Shown: positions 11,068 through 23,132 of the stretch, piece after piece
Numbering within the stretch: the first letter of the stretch is position 1
Layout: every line of letters starts with the position of its first letter
Assembly: GCA_035079385.1 (NCBI GenBank)
Contig: JAVHKY010000025.1
Span: 16,280,501-16,344,500 of the forward strand
Reading direction: 5' to 3'
Origin: Aspidiotus rigidus
Taxonomy: Eukaryota > Arthropoda > Insecta > Hemiptera > Diaspididae
DNA length: 64,000 bases
The notes under the pieces: model-generated
What the model was told of the DNA's origin: nothing
The model's database searches: none
What the model saw: the letters and a program-made list of their open reading frames with translations, nothing else
Translations under genes and position numbers: made by a program

Positions 11068-12740
11068 GCGTTCTCAGTCTTATGGTGCTTGAAGCGTTGC
11101 ATATCTGGTTCATTGAAGGGGCTCAGCCAATTGGTGTGTGAAGCATTGCATATCTAGTTATTTGAAGGGGCTATCTTTCAGGTTATATACACCGATCTCC
11201 AAGCTACAGATGATAACATACGAGACCTTACAAGGGCTCTGAGTCTTACAGTGTTTGAAGCGTTGCATACCTGGCTCAGTGAAGGGGCTACGTCAATTAG
11301 TGTGTAAAGCATCGCATATCTGATTACTCGAAGGGGCTATCGTTCAGGCTGTACAGCGACCACCGAGCAATATATGATCAGAGAGGGACTTGGAGAAATT
11401 TTTCAAGCTCCAAACTTTTCTGGCCCGCCGACCTCTCCCCCCCCCCCCCCCCTTCCCGCGATTTAACTAGCTCCCTGATACAAAATTCACGGGTTCTTTA
11501 AAATAGGGGGCAGGAACCCTCTAGTATGGGGTACTGTGTCGTCACAGACTCCGCATTGCAAGCTATATAGGACTTGGAAAAAAAACTGATCTATGACTTC
11601 AAAAAACTGTGACGTCACAAGCCCAGCGCTCCAAGATATGTATGATAGGAAGAAGACTTGGAAAATTTTCGAGTTCCGAGCTTTCCCAACCGGCTGGACA
11701 GCGGACGGACGTTCCCCCCCCCCCCAAAAAAAAAACCTGATGAAACAGGTTCCCGGATAAAATATTTGTTTGCAAGAAAACCCGGTGTTTTGAAAAACAA
11801 AACACGGATTCTTCAACGGAGTTGAACGAGGAGCAGCAGGGAACCTGTTTTATGGGGCACGTGGGACGATCTATGACGTCATCAAAGTGTGACGTCACAG
11901 GCCCTCGCTCTCAATGGAGGAACATGAGATCCGAACTTTGCCGGCCGGCGGATGTTTTTTCCAGCCCTCACCCCCCCCCCCCCTTCCAACCCACCGATAA
12001 AACAGGTTCCCTGTTGAAAATGTTGAAATGCCAGATCTATGACGTCATCAATTGTGACGTCACAGGCCTGGACTTTGGAGCTGTAGAAGGACTTTCTGAG
12101 TCTTGTGGTGTTTGGAGCGTTGCATATCTCCTGCATTGAAGGGGCCAAGTTGATTGATGTATGAAGCATTGCATAACTAATTACTCGAAGGTGTTATCTG
12201 TTAGGCTATTATGACCGATCACCTGGCTATATAATATGATAAGGGAAACTTGAAAAAACTGGTATATGACGTCATCAGATTGTGACGTCACAAGACTGAC
12301 CTATGACATCATCAATCTGTGATGTCATAGGCCCCGCGCCAAAGCTATACAGTAGGAAGGACTTCGACAATTTTTGATTTCCAAACTTTGCCGGCCACTT
12401 GAGTAGCGGACTTTTTTCCAAAAAAAAAAATAAATAAATAAATAAATAAAATAGGTTCCTCACCCTGTTGAAAATATAGACGGACCAGATCTATGACACC
12501 ATCAAATTGTAACGTCACAAGTTCAAACTTTGGGACTACATGGGAGGGCGACTTAGAATACCTTAGAGGCTTAGAAGGACGTTCCGAGTCTTATGGTATA
12601 TTCGAAGCGTTGCATATCTGCCTCATTGACGGGGCTAAGTCAATTAATTTATGAAGTATTGCACATCTAGTTACTCGAAGGGGCTATCTTTCAGGCTATA
12701 CAGACCGATTACCGAACTGTATGATAAGAGGGAGACTTAT
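11068..12740 (+). repeat. Four copies of a ~165 bp GCGTTGCATATCT module
   Basis: Copies lie at about 11068-11225, 11235-11385, 12090-12245 and 12570-12735. Each contains GAGTCTTA, GAAGCGTTGCATATCTGG, TTGAAGGGGCT, then a half-copy with GAAGCATTGCATATCTA and CGAAGGGGCTATC, then TCAGGCTATACAG and CCGATCACC. The half-copies about 55 bp apart inside each module show an older internal duplication. Confidence 0.85.
12421..12452. repeat. A10 plus (TAAA)n microsatellite
   Basis: An A10 run is followed by five TAAA units. It sits where the poly-C tract lies in the sister modules, just before an AATAGGTTCC motif. Confidence 0.9.
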
Positions 12741-12835
12741 AAAATTTTTGAGTTCCGAACTTCGCCTGCCGGCGGACGGCGGACGCTTTTTTTCGATAAA
12801 ATAGGTTTCCTGTTAAAATGATCGAATGTTGCTGC

Positions 12836-15800
12836 GTACGATTTCAGACTAGGTACAGAAGATGATTATGATATGCAAGAGGTGGGAGGGAGTTCGTATT
12901 TTTAAACCTTCCTTCTCCGGCCCATCATCTAAAATATTAATTTCTTCCGCAGGAAATGATTGAAAGTGATTGGTCGACCACGTGATTCATTCTTCCCCTC
13001 CCCTTTTACAGAAAAGATTCGCCATTAACAAATGGTACATTCTTAGAAAATTGTCGCATTCGCTAAAGCATGGGCAGAGGAAATTTTGTGCTTCAGAATA
13101 TCCATGATTCGAGCCCTATGAAAACCTGTGACAACTTGAAAACCATCAAGGTATAGAAAAATATTTCGTTATGGACAGGTACGAACTCAAGGAGTTTTGG
13201 GAGATGAGTGGTTAGTCCGAGCAGGCTCACGAACTCACTGCCGATGTACGGAAGGGAAGAGGAGTTAAGACCAAGTATTATTGCTCTGTAAAACATATTG
13301 AAATGCTGTTAAAAGGGATTCCCTCACTATTTGATCAATAAGCGGAATCGAATTGTTCAAAATGAAATAGGAAGCCCGAATATTATTTTAACCATCATCA
13401 AATTAGTCATTTAAATACTTACGTGAGCGATGATTAGATGATGAAAAGTATACTAAACGACTCCATTCATTATTTTCATGCGTATTCTCGTACCTTTCAT
13501 TATAAATTTTCTGTACTTTTTAGACGTACCGTATACTTCGTTATAATACGTAATATTTTTATTCGACTCTTCTGAAAAGTTATCACGGATATTCGCTCGT
13601 ATCGTTGGCCGAACTTTCGCGAACAAAGGACACCTACAAATTGCGTATCACCGGCGTCGATTAAAAATCCATCAACTCTTGGAACTCTCGCGAGAATTCA
13701 AATTAGGCTCCATATTTCGTCGCATACCTACATCAGAAGAGTGACTAAGGTCCGAGTTTTCTCTCTGATGTTCGTACCGACTATTTTCCCGTCGTCCCAC
13801 ACTCTGCACCAGCCTCGTCGTCGTAAAATGCTCGACTCTTTTCTTCTCTCCCAATGTATGCTATACATACGCAACGAGTGGTACATAAAAATATTTCGAG
13901 ATTAGTCCGGATGCTGCCGAAAATTTTTTGAAATATATATCGCCTATATAACACGCCGACTACTTAAGTTTAAATTTATGTTCTTTTAACGGAATAATTA
14001 TATTCGACCGGTATACGTAAGAATTAAATGCGCGCTGGTACCCTCATAAATTAACGCCGGTCATTCGGTAGCATGTGAAAAGATGTTTCTTCAGATTAGG
14101 TATTACTTGGCTTTTTTAATCGAGAATAATATTGTCGCGAGAGTTTGTGGGTTTGTTTTGTCACGAACAACTTTTTTCGCATCCACCTTTCGCGTGATGA
14201 ATGGCCGTACGTACGTGGAAGGGAAAGGGAGGGAAAAAACCCCGGATTCCGAGAAGAATGAATCGGTGCACAGAGATATATACCGGTATAATATCTATCT
14301 AATTTGGGTTGCGCATAGGTAATCGATTCTTCTTCGCGATATTTGGAGACCATATATCGCCACGGTGGTTTTTAATTTATTGCTATTTATGACTCCCTTT
14401 TTTTTTTTTCTTTCGAATTCGGTAGATATAATAAAGTTACGTTAAGTGTATACCAGTACATCCTCCACGAGACATAATTCTTTTATCGTGGACCAGCGAA
14501 AAAAATTGCAACCATTCGTTTACATCGAATAGCAATTAATCGTTAATAACGCGAAATATTTGAAAAATGCGTATTCCGTGAATACGACGATGTCGCAATC
14601 CGATGACTCGCCCCGCCAAGGAGGACATGTAGTCCTACACGCGATGATAAATCTGACCACCCTATAAAAATTTGCGTCTGCATCACGAGTTGGAAGAGAG
14701 AGTTATAGTTGTTGCTGACCTTAGAATGAAACTCGAGCCTTCTAAATCAGATCCTCTTCGCGTGATCATTTGTCAATAGCGAGACAACTAGACAGCCGTT
14801 GTCGAGATCAGTTGTCTCGCGGAATGAAGACTCAATCATATACCCATTTCATGAAGAGCATCTTCGAACGGTTCGTAAATTACGTTGATTGAGAACTAGA
14901 CGGCTCCGTCAGTCATGTCAGCGAGTTGATAAGCTAGCCACTATCATGCTGAAAATTGATTTTTATCGATGAGATTTGGGTCAATTGGATTTGAGAAATC
15001 GAGGAAATCGTCGAAGTATCGATTCCGGTATAGATATTATCGTATCCGAAGAAAGGGAAATAATAATGAACATCGTTTTTACCTAGATTACGAACATCTC
15101 GATCGTGTTCTACTCCGAACTTGACGGCAGTCTCTCTTGAATTGACAAGGAATTTCTATTAGTGAGGCTATAAGGAAGCGAAGGTTGTACGGACTTTTCA
15201 CAATACTTCGGGGTCCAAGGAAAGGGAGAGAATTTTTACGGTGCGGACGCGGGTAGTGATGCGAGAGAGGAGTGGGACATTGAACAACTTTACAGACTGG
15301 CTCTCCCAAATACCATCAATTAAGTTTACACTGCTCCTTTGCAGGGATGTAGTCCAAAAAATTTTCAAAGTTCCTAGATAAGGACCGAATTGCAAATTTT
15401 TCATGCACTTTTGCAGATGCTTCATTCTTGTCTCGTAAAAGATTTAAAATTAGTACTAAACCTGGATATTATACGAACTCTTCTCGTTTACAACACATCT
15501 CCCTCTTCCATTTTTCAATTATGACGACAATCACAAACATACCTGCAGAACAAAAAGAGTGGAAATACAGGTTAAATAACTTCAAGGAATTCTTGTATGT
15601 ACTAAAAATTACATTAACATACATAATATGAATTAAAAATGTATTATTTTATTTTTGATTCCTAAATAATTTGACTTGATAAACTGAATTACAAATTTAC
15701 TCCGGTTGATGCGACAAATCAATTTCAACCACTAAAGACTAGTTTTTGCTCCCTCAAGAGTGGAGAGCGAAAAATGAAGAACATGTCTTAGGGCGAGAAG

Positions 15801-15954
15801 TGCTTCAAACAACACCTGTCATGTGAGTAAAAACCCAATTTTAGATAGCAATCCATAACCAACCCAAACCAAAACGGATCATGTACGAAGAAAATTTGTT
15901 CATCTCAGCGAAAAACATGCGACTCAGTAGCTCTCGAACAAAAGTCAACAATTC
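12836..15954. other. Gene-free stretch, nothing recognised
   Basis: The sequence is AT-rich with normal CpG frequency. Open frames at 14083-14353 lie opposite each other on both strands. A TATAAAAA at about 14664 lies 50-60 bp upstream of an ATGAAA, but the frame closes after 17 codons. No domain or exon can be supported. Confidence 0.4.
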
Positions 15955-18150
15955 TGAGAAGGTGTGAGGCGAAGGGAGTGAGGGAGTGAGACGAGAAGTT
16001 TTTCAGGCTGACATAATTCCATCTTACGTAAAACAAAATTTGAAAATTTCCCTGTGCACTTCATAAAGAGAGCCGGGTAAAATAAAATGATTTTTTTCTG
16101 TGGAGAATTTAAAGTACGAGAATGAAGAGGTACTATTAAAAATCCATCATTTTTCTTTATGGAACTAATCAAAGTTGCTGAACGACGAAATTTTTGCACG
16201 AGATTTGGAGGAGAGCAACACACCTAATTCTTTGCAATCTTCACAAAGAAAAGATCCATGAAGGTAGCCATTTGTTTCCATAATGAATTTCCGTAGACAA
16301 TTTTAGAATTTTCTAGGCAAAATTCTCAATTTTTTCCAATGATCGAGGATTATTTTGGTCCCTAGTCACTTCAACAGCACAGCTTGATAGAATTTCTTAC
16401 TTTGATCGATTTTTTCACAGGGTTGCTACTTTTTTCCTACAATGTCCTTCCCGGTTTTTTATACCATATTCTTCTCATTTTCCTCGACTTTATGGCAATA
16501 ATTCGAAACGGGGGGAGGGGGGAGAAAGAGAGAAGGAATTTGTAGTAAATTTCCGAACGAAATTTTTCTCAGCGTGGTGTAATAAACCTCTTCTGTTATT
16601 GAAAAAAAAAGGCTTTTCCCGCAAAAAACTGTGTCGTCCTTGCACGTATAAAAAGCTCTCTCTTTCTCTTCTGTTATCTTCAGAAAATTTCTTTGACTAG
16701 AGCCGGAATTTCCTGACTTTTCCAGGTCTCACGGAATTCTCGGACTTTTTTCAGTTATCCAGAAAAAGGCAACTCTGTCGATTACCACGAAGACACGACG
16801 CGAAACTTGGGAGAGGGATGAGAATTTGCTAAAAACGCGACGCAAAAGCTGTATCATTTTCTTCGTTTTTGGAGGCGGGGGGGGGGGGGGGGAAGGATGA
16901 GAATTGGCCAATTTTTGAGGCTGACATAATCTCATCTTAAGTATAGAAATTTCGTCAATACTCTACAAATGTCAGACAAGATTTTTGCTTTGATACTGAT
17001 TCAAGTTCCTGAATGATGAAATTTTGGCACAATTTACCGACTTTTAGCACCTCATGGAGGAAAGCATCCTTCCTCTGATGCAATCTTCACCCTCTGGTTC
17101 ACAAAGAAAAGATCAGTAAGTGGCATGAAGACGCGAAGAAAAGATCAGACCATTTTCCTTCAGGAGGGAGAGAGGGGCTAATTTCTGAGTTGACATGATT
17201 CCATCTCATGTAGACCGGAAATATCCTCCATAAACCACCAATATCAGACAAGATTTTTCCAATCAAATCTTCGCATGATTTTTGAACTCCAGCATATTAT
17301 AGCTGGAAGCACCCCTTCTTCTTTGCAATCTTCACGCTCTCGTTAACAAGAAGAAGATCGATATTATATGAAAACACAAAGAAAAGACTACGCCATTTTC
17401 TTTTAGGAGAGAAATGAGAATTTGCCAATTTTTCAGGTAAACACATTATCGAGAGGCATAAAAGTCGCTTACGGCTATCCCACATGCCCCAAAAGTCATG
17501 CGCATGTACTGCTGACCGACGAAATTTTTGTACACCTCACAAAACTTCAGCAACTCAAACAAGGAAGCAACCTTCCCTCTTTGCGATCACCACACTCGCA
17601 CAAAATCCATGAGTGTCCTAAGAATGTGAAAAAAAGAATGTACCATCATCCTTTAGGGGAGGGGGAGAGAGGGATAAGAATTTACGAATTTTGTCGGTAG
17701 GCTCTATCTTACAAAGAACGGTATTCAACAATTTTGTTAATTTACAAGATCCGAACTTCAGTACTGATAAAGAGTAGCTGACTGACATAACTTCTGCACG
17801 ATCTGCCACTTCAGCATCCCATGGAGAGAAACGCTCCTCTTCCTCTGCAGGCGCCACGCTCAAGTTTACAAAGAGAAGATCGCACGACACAAAGATTGTA
17901 TCATCTGGTTTGGGGGAGAGAGGGAGGGTAATGAAAATCAGATAGTTTTTAGGTCGAAACAACTCCGTTTCAAGTAGAACAGATGTTGAAAATTGGAAAT
18001 TCTGTCAATCCACCACTATGAGACAAGATTTATGCTCTAAGACAGATAAAGACTTGCTAATTCATGGCATTTGTACTCTAGAGAAGTACCCCTACTCTTC
18101 TTCAGTCACCACGCTTGGTTTACAAACGCAAAATCAATGAGCAAATGGAA
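15955..18150 (+). repeat. Degenerate tandem array, ~250 bp unit
   Basis: About six diverged copies begin near 15955, 16890, 17165, 17425, 17665 and 17925. Landmarks in order are GAGAATTTGCCAATTTTTCAGG, TGACATAATTCCATCT, CAGACAAGATTTTTGC, GACGAAATTTTTG, TTTGCAATCTTCACGCTC, ACAAAGAAAAGATC and CCATTTTCTTTTAGGAG followed by a purine run. The first copy is separated from the rest by about 580 bp of other sequence (16260-16840). Frames in this block (17297-17962) come from the array. Confidence 0.75.
16877..16892 (+). repeat. G16 homopolymer
   Basis: A run of sixteen G lies between copies of the 250 bp array, inside the purine-rich part of the unit. It is a possible G-quadruplex and is length-unstable by nature. 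Confidence 0.9.
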
Positions 18151-20840
18151 CAAGTAACATTCATCAAACATTTCGACTTAACCCTAATAAGATCAAACAT
18201 TTATTTTCCCGAAAAGAGCTCATTTGAAAAACTGCGACTTAGGACACTTGAAAAGGTACGTCTTGGACAATGGACTTAGCCTGGACAAGTGCTTTGATCT
18301 ATTTTTGTGGGCAATATAAGTTTCTGGCTGACTGATTCTCGTACTCGAAGGAACCTGTATTTATTTGACATGAAATTGTTTATCTTTGAGCGGGGGGGGG
18401 GGGGGGGTTGTAACGGTTTGGATGACCTGAACCTGTTTTGGCAACCAAAAAATGTGGAGTTTGAGTAAAATTTCCTTAATATAGTAGGCTAGAGTAAGCA
18501 AATACTGTAGAATTATGTTTTTGATTTTTGTTTGCGGTGGAGGGGGGGGGGGGTTAGGTGAGATACGAACTCGATCTCTTTAGAGAGAAACTTGGAATTT
18601 TGATTTTCGAGCTCTTCATAAACCTAGAATGAGGCGGCTGGAGGAGGACCTGACGTCATCGGGAGACTTTGAAGATCGGTCATGCGCCTCAAGCTCTCTA
18701 TGTGATTACATGAAAGTATGATTTGAAGAAATTTCGACTTACATGAGAGACGCGGGGACTCGACGCTCTGAAGAATTTTGATCTTCGAGCAATAAATTAA
18801 GGCCATAGAGAAGGCAGCTCCATCTCTTGTTTACTCTTACGTGTCTGCGTCTTACACAACCAAATAATCTATCACCGTTTACAATTATTTCTGGAATCAA
18901 GAAGCTCTATTTATAATTGGGTCTGGAATCCAAATATTCACCTCTAAATCTTGTATAAAATCAGACGCGCCATTTTGTCTACAATTCAAGTATTCTATTT
19001 CTAATTTAGGCAGGGATCCGCGGGAGAGAAAATGCCGTGATGTAGCCAGAAAATGTCCGTGAGGGAGATTTTGAGTAAGAAAAATTTACTCGGGGGAGGG
19101 GAGGTTGAACCAAAATATTTTCTAGAAAATATGGTTTTGAAGGAATTTCCATGATATTTCAAGGCAGAGGTTTGAAAATCCCCCACCCCCTCCTTCCCAA
19201 ACGCGAGAGAAATTGCGAAAAATGTCAAATTTTGATGCAAAACAAAACCGTAGTCCAATTTTCCTCTAGTTCCTCCTTCCCCCATATCCCCTACATTGCT
19301 CGTCTGGATCCGCGCCCGCACAATAGAGAATGTCCTACCAAAAACACTTATGGATCGAGAATTATTCCTGAATGAAGTCAAACTTATGGCTAGCCTTATT
19401 CTGGTTATAAATGTGTTGAAATTGATTTGAAGATGAAGAATTTCGGTTGGGGGATTTCTTGTATCGAAGCCTAATCGAAAATTTTCGCTGTCCGCCGTGT
19501 GTTCGGAATAATTCTGTATTTTCAGGGCCGTCGTAAAGGCTACACTATTGAGTTTCGGGGGGAGGGGGGAGAATATTTTGCCAATTTATGATCTTTCTCC
19601 CGAATTTTCTGCAGAATTTGCCGACTCTAATATTTGGTTGGAGAAAGGCGAACTACCCTGGTCGTAATGGTCCTGTCTAATTTTCTTCTCTTTCCTTCTT
19701 TCTCCCCATTTTGACATGGATAGTCTTGAAGCGGGAGTCATTCTGAACGAGACGAAAATTACATCACGAGTTGACGGCGTCATAAGGACTTAGGGAAATT
19801 TGGACCTCTCTTACTTTGGGACCTGTTTCGCTATTCACAAAATACATTGAGGGATGCGCTATCTGCCGGCGCGGCGGTCTCTCTGATAAATGGATTGAGA
19901 CGAGTAGGTAATGGGGATGAAAGAAGTTCTGCAACTTCAAAATCGGGCAATTGAAAAGAAGATTTCGACAGCTACAATTTCTGTTCTGTGTACTTTTTAA
20001 TAGAAATTCAGCTGATTTCATATCGATCAACCTCTCGTCCAGTTTCTGTAAATCGCTACCTCCAGCGCAGCGCAAACGCTCTGTATTGCGCGAATTTTCA
20101 GACTTGTATCTTTAGTCTTCAATATACTAGGCCTAACATACAGTATACTTCTTGCAAGCCTATAAATCGATATAAATTCAATGTAATATCAATATTTTCG
20201 ATATCGGAGTTGATATTTTTGATGCATCGATGTAAATTCGATGTATCGGGATTCAGCGATAATTTCGATTTAGAAGTCGACTCGAAATACGTGTATTCAA
20301 TCATCGAGCTACATAATTATATGCATTGTTTGTTGAATGGTAGAATTTCTTCTTACTAATTGTAGCTTATGGCGTATGATGAAAAGACATTCATAATTCA
20401 ATGTTTTTCCCGAAAGGGGAAATCGCTAATTTTTCTAGACCTTGGGACGTTTACAAAGAACTGCTCGTTGTTCGCAGGTTACGTTAATTGAGGTGAGCAG
20501 GGAATTTGTTCTTGATTCCGATAATCGATCGTTTGATCGGAATTTTAAAAGTACCCCTCCCTATACTTAAAGCTCGGTAATCAGAATACTGTATTTCTAT
20601 ATCCCTCTCCTTTTGTTACATGACTAGAAAGTTGAAATTCCTAAAAGTCTCCTTCCTTTTCTCCTCCCTTCTTCATATAATATATTGTTTGAAGGTCAAA
20701 ATTCTTCTAGTATATACATACAGGCCTGATGACCGAAATTCTACTCAATCCCTGAAGTAGGTCAGAGACTTCCCGTACATTTTTCCAACAAACCGTAATT
20801 TTTTCTATTCCTCCTCTTATGAATCGCTTAATTGTTGAAA
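18151..20840. other. Gene-free stretch with G-tracts and weak repeat units
   Basis: G16 at 18392-18407 and G12 at 18542-18553 are present. At 18590-18810 there are diverged GAAATTTCGA/GAGCTC units of the 45 bp family and one TGACGTCA (about 18652). At 20165-20275 the sequence is rich in CGATGTA/TCGATAT words. The 126-codon minus frame at 19001-19381 has no recognisable domain. Confidence 0.4.
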
Positions 20841-20844
20841 TTTT

Positions 20845-21003
20845 TAATAAATTGTTTACACTCCGAACCGGTTTCGAAAGCTAGTAAAATTACGAAGAAT
20901 TACCGTTCGTTATACTTTTTTTCACCCATCATGATTGTAAAAGACGACCGGAATTTAGAAGGCTTATCTTTCTCTCTCATATTTTAAGTCGTTCATCATC
21001 TTA
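20845..21003 (+). repeat. Inverted repeat, left arm (partner 22938-23132)
   Basis: ATAAATTGTTTACACTCCG, AACCGGTTT, GAAGAATTACCGTTC, TTTTTTTCACCCATCATGAT and TAGAAGGC here reappear reverse-complemented at 23012-23132. Identity is about 90% over 118 bp. A weaker match continues to GTTCATCATCTT (about 20991-21002, against 22937-22950). The arms are about 1.9 kb apart. Confidence 0.85.
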
Positions 21004-21170
21004 CTTTTATCAGGAGGTTCCTGTTGATTTTCTCAAGAAAAACCTTTCCAAGTATCTCACCGCCCCTTTTCTTTCGAAATTGCAATTCTCCAGGCGGACG
21101 ATGAACATTGCCTTCACAGGTTCGCTGAAGAGGGAAAATATAGCCTATATCGTTCAATTTTGGGTAGCGC

Positions 21171-21290
21171 TATAAAAAGAAGAGGAACGGAGCTCGGAGT
21201 GGGTACTGAGAATTTTCGAATCGCAAATTTGTACTCGGAAAGTAGTCCCTTTGAACTGTGTAGCAGAGAAAGATGAGAATTAGTGTAAGT
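21171..21290 (+). promoter_or_regulatory. Possible core promoter and minimal first exon
   Basis: TATAAAAAG at 21171-21179 is followed about 100 bp later by ATG AGA ATT AGT (21273-21284) and immediately by a consensus donor GTAAGT (21285-21290). A TATA box, short leader, four coding codons and a phase-0 donor is a layout known from arthropod cuticle-protein genes. I found no downstream exon that continues the frame. The nearest acceptor is only ~30 bp away and leads to a stop, so this is a weak candidate. Confidence 0.2.
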
Positions 21291-22937
21291 TACCTCAACT
21301 TATGAAAATAATTACAGATGTTGATGCTGATCTAGTTGGACGGAATACTCGAAGAGAATGGTGGTCGATGCTAATAGAAGAACGAAGAATGAATTAAGTA
21401 ATTGAAAATTGGATGGTGTGAAGATCGAGGACTATATAAACTTTTGAGAAAATCTTATGAAGAAGGGAAGGTGTTGGAAGAGAACTAGATGGACGAATCG
21501 GGGCAGAGTCCCTAAGCAATTAAAGATAGCGGATGATGCAATGACTTTCAGATAAATATGGAATAAGCGAGAAAGAGTCAGCGGAAGGAAAGATTATAGA
21601 AAGAAATAGAGACCTTCGACAATTCTCAGGGACAGTTATCGAACACCTGTGTCATTGAAAACGCTTGAATAATTGATGGTTAACTTTACGATGAAGTATA
21701 CTCTTATAAATTAAATTTACTAATAGCTGAATAACTTTTGTCCAAGTTTTTTGTCTCGGGGTCTAGGAGAAGGTTCTGTACATCGTCCTGAATTTCTTGT
21801 ACGAGATATTTCACAAAATATTACACCGTAGCCCTTCTTTTAGTGTGCATTCCCTGCAATAGTCCTGCAGTTTATCATCGTGTTTACGTCGTATACCAGA
21901 AGATACATTACGTGATTGGATTCTCGGATGGTTATGCTTCTTTCCCACGCGTCTGTATCGATTCTACGTAAACACTGATGACTATATAGTATCTAACGGC
22001 GGAGAATACCTACGTGAAATTATTTTTATTAATCATTTTCTGAAAAAAATTTCTCTAATGCAGGTCGTTAATTAATGAACTGCATTCGCGTATATTCCAC
22101 AGTATAGTATACGCTTCAATGCACGAATTCGCGTATGGTATATAGAGTGGTTTTAATGCATTCGCGTGCTTCGAAATCCATACAGTATTGCTAAGGTATA
22201 TATTATACCGAACACCTTCTCCGGACGGAACCGAAAATATTCCTTTGAAACGTGTGTAATAGCATACCAAAAACCGTCGAATGTATGTATACGCGCGGTC
22301 TGGAAATCTGTCTATTCTCGCCAAATAAAGGGCAAAATCAAATACCGAACATAATCGTCTGTTAATTACTGTAAAGGCTATACACGTTTTCTCGTAAGAG
22401 GCTAAAACACGTATTTGTATTTTAAAAACGACGAGGAGTATATACTCGTATTTTGTACGCGTTGAATGCCTTTCAGAAAATGTTACATCGAAGCAAAGGA
22501 ATTTCAAATAATATCCGGCGTGTCGGCCAGCTATATACGAGGAAAATCGAACACGAAAAGCTCGTTTTGAGGTGCATAGAGCACTCGAAGTGGATAAACA
22601 AACTTACCCAAGAAGACAATAAAGCGTCGAGAAAGCGTGGGCGGGGGTTTTTTGGTAGTTTAAAAAGTTCGCCGGTCATCGTGTACAATTGCACGCGCAC
22701 TCGCGTAATTTTTCCTCGCTCCCAAAAGATCCGCGTGTACGCTCATAGAGTGTATTATTTTCGTAAACTAATTAACGAGGTTGCGTTCACGAAGTCATTT
22801 TCTTTTCGCTATATAGGATGACTTAAATTACATAGTCAGCAGCTAGTTCGTAATATTATCTTTTTAATTATGATTTTTTTTTTCCTTTCCTTCCTCTTTT
22901 TTCTGATTAGGCTTTTTTACTTCATCATTGGAATGAA
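21291..22937. other. Interior of the 20.8/23.1 kb inverted repeat
   Basis: No recognised gene. The longest frame in the window (150 codons, 22055-22507 minus) lies here and is overlapped by another frame on the plus strand (22453-22821). Neither shows a domain, signal peptide or plausible composition. CpG frequency is normal. Confidence 0.35.
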
Positions 22938-23132
22938 AGATGATGAACGATTCAAAAAGGAAGAGAGAGAGAGAAATATAAATAATAATTATCGAAATCG
23001 TATATACGGACGCCTTCTAGATTCCGCTCGTCTTTTCCAATCATGATGGGTGAAAAAAAGAATAATGAACGGTAATTCTTCGTAATTTTTCTAGCTTTCA
23101 AAACCGGTTCGGAGTGTAAACAATTTATTTTT
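22938..23132 (-). repeat. Inverted repeat, right arm
   Basis: Reverse complement of 20845-21003. The part from 23012 to 23132 is well conserved. About 25 bp extra (around 22985-23010) interrupts the match to the outer TGATGAACGA block. Confidence 0.85.

Larger units (their letters stand above)
10959..12835 (+). repeat. Composite repeat block: poly-C, AACAGG palindromes, paired TGACGTCA
   Basis: The block has about four modules in the same orientation. Each carries most of these parts: a G+C-rich word such as GCCGGCCGGCGGA; a poly-C tract (C16 at 11437-11452, C12 at 11714-11725, C13 at 11971-11983); AACAGGTTCCCTG or a variant (near 11744, 12003, 12441, 12801); a pair of TGACGTCA octamers (near 11873, 12039, 12266); and a stretch with GAAGCGTTGCATATCT. 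The conserved core ACGGAGTTGAACGAGG followed by GCAGGGAACCTGTTTTATG at 11820-11855 recurs at 27653, 35180 and 60122, and inverted at 28320, 29760 and 58560. Open frames here are shadows of the repeats. Confidence 0.85.

Noticed and set aside
11487..12169. Several overlapping frames of about 100 codons as genes
   Set aside because: They overlap on both strands, cross poly-C/A tracts and follow the repeat modules.
14664..14790. TATA box with ATGAAA as a gene start
   Set aside because: The frame closes after 17 codons and no donor site lies in it.
22055..22507. Longest open frame (150 codons, minus) as a gene
   Set aside because: No domain, no signal peptide, odd composition, a competing frame on the other strand, no splice or promoter context; a frame this long is expected by chance in 64 kb.
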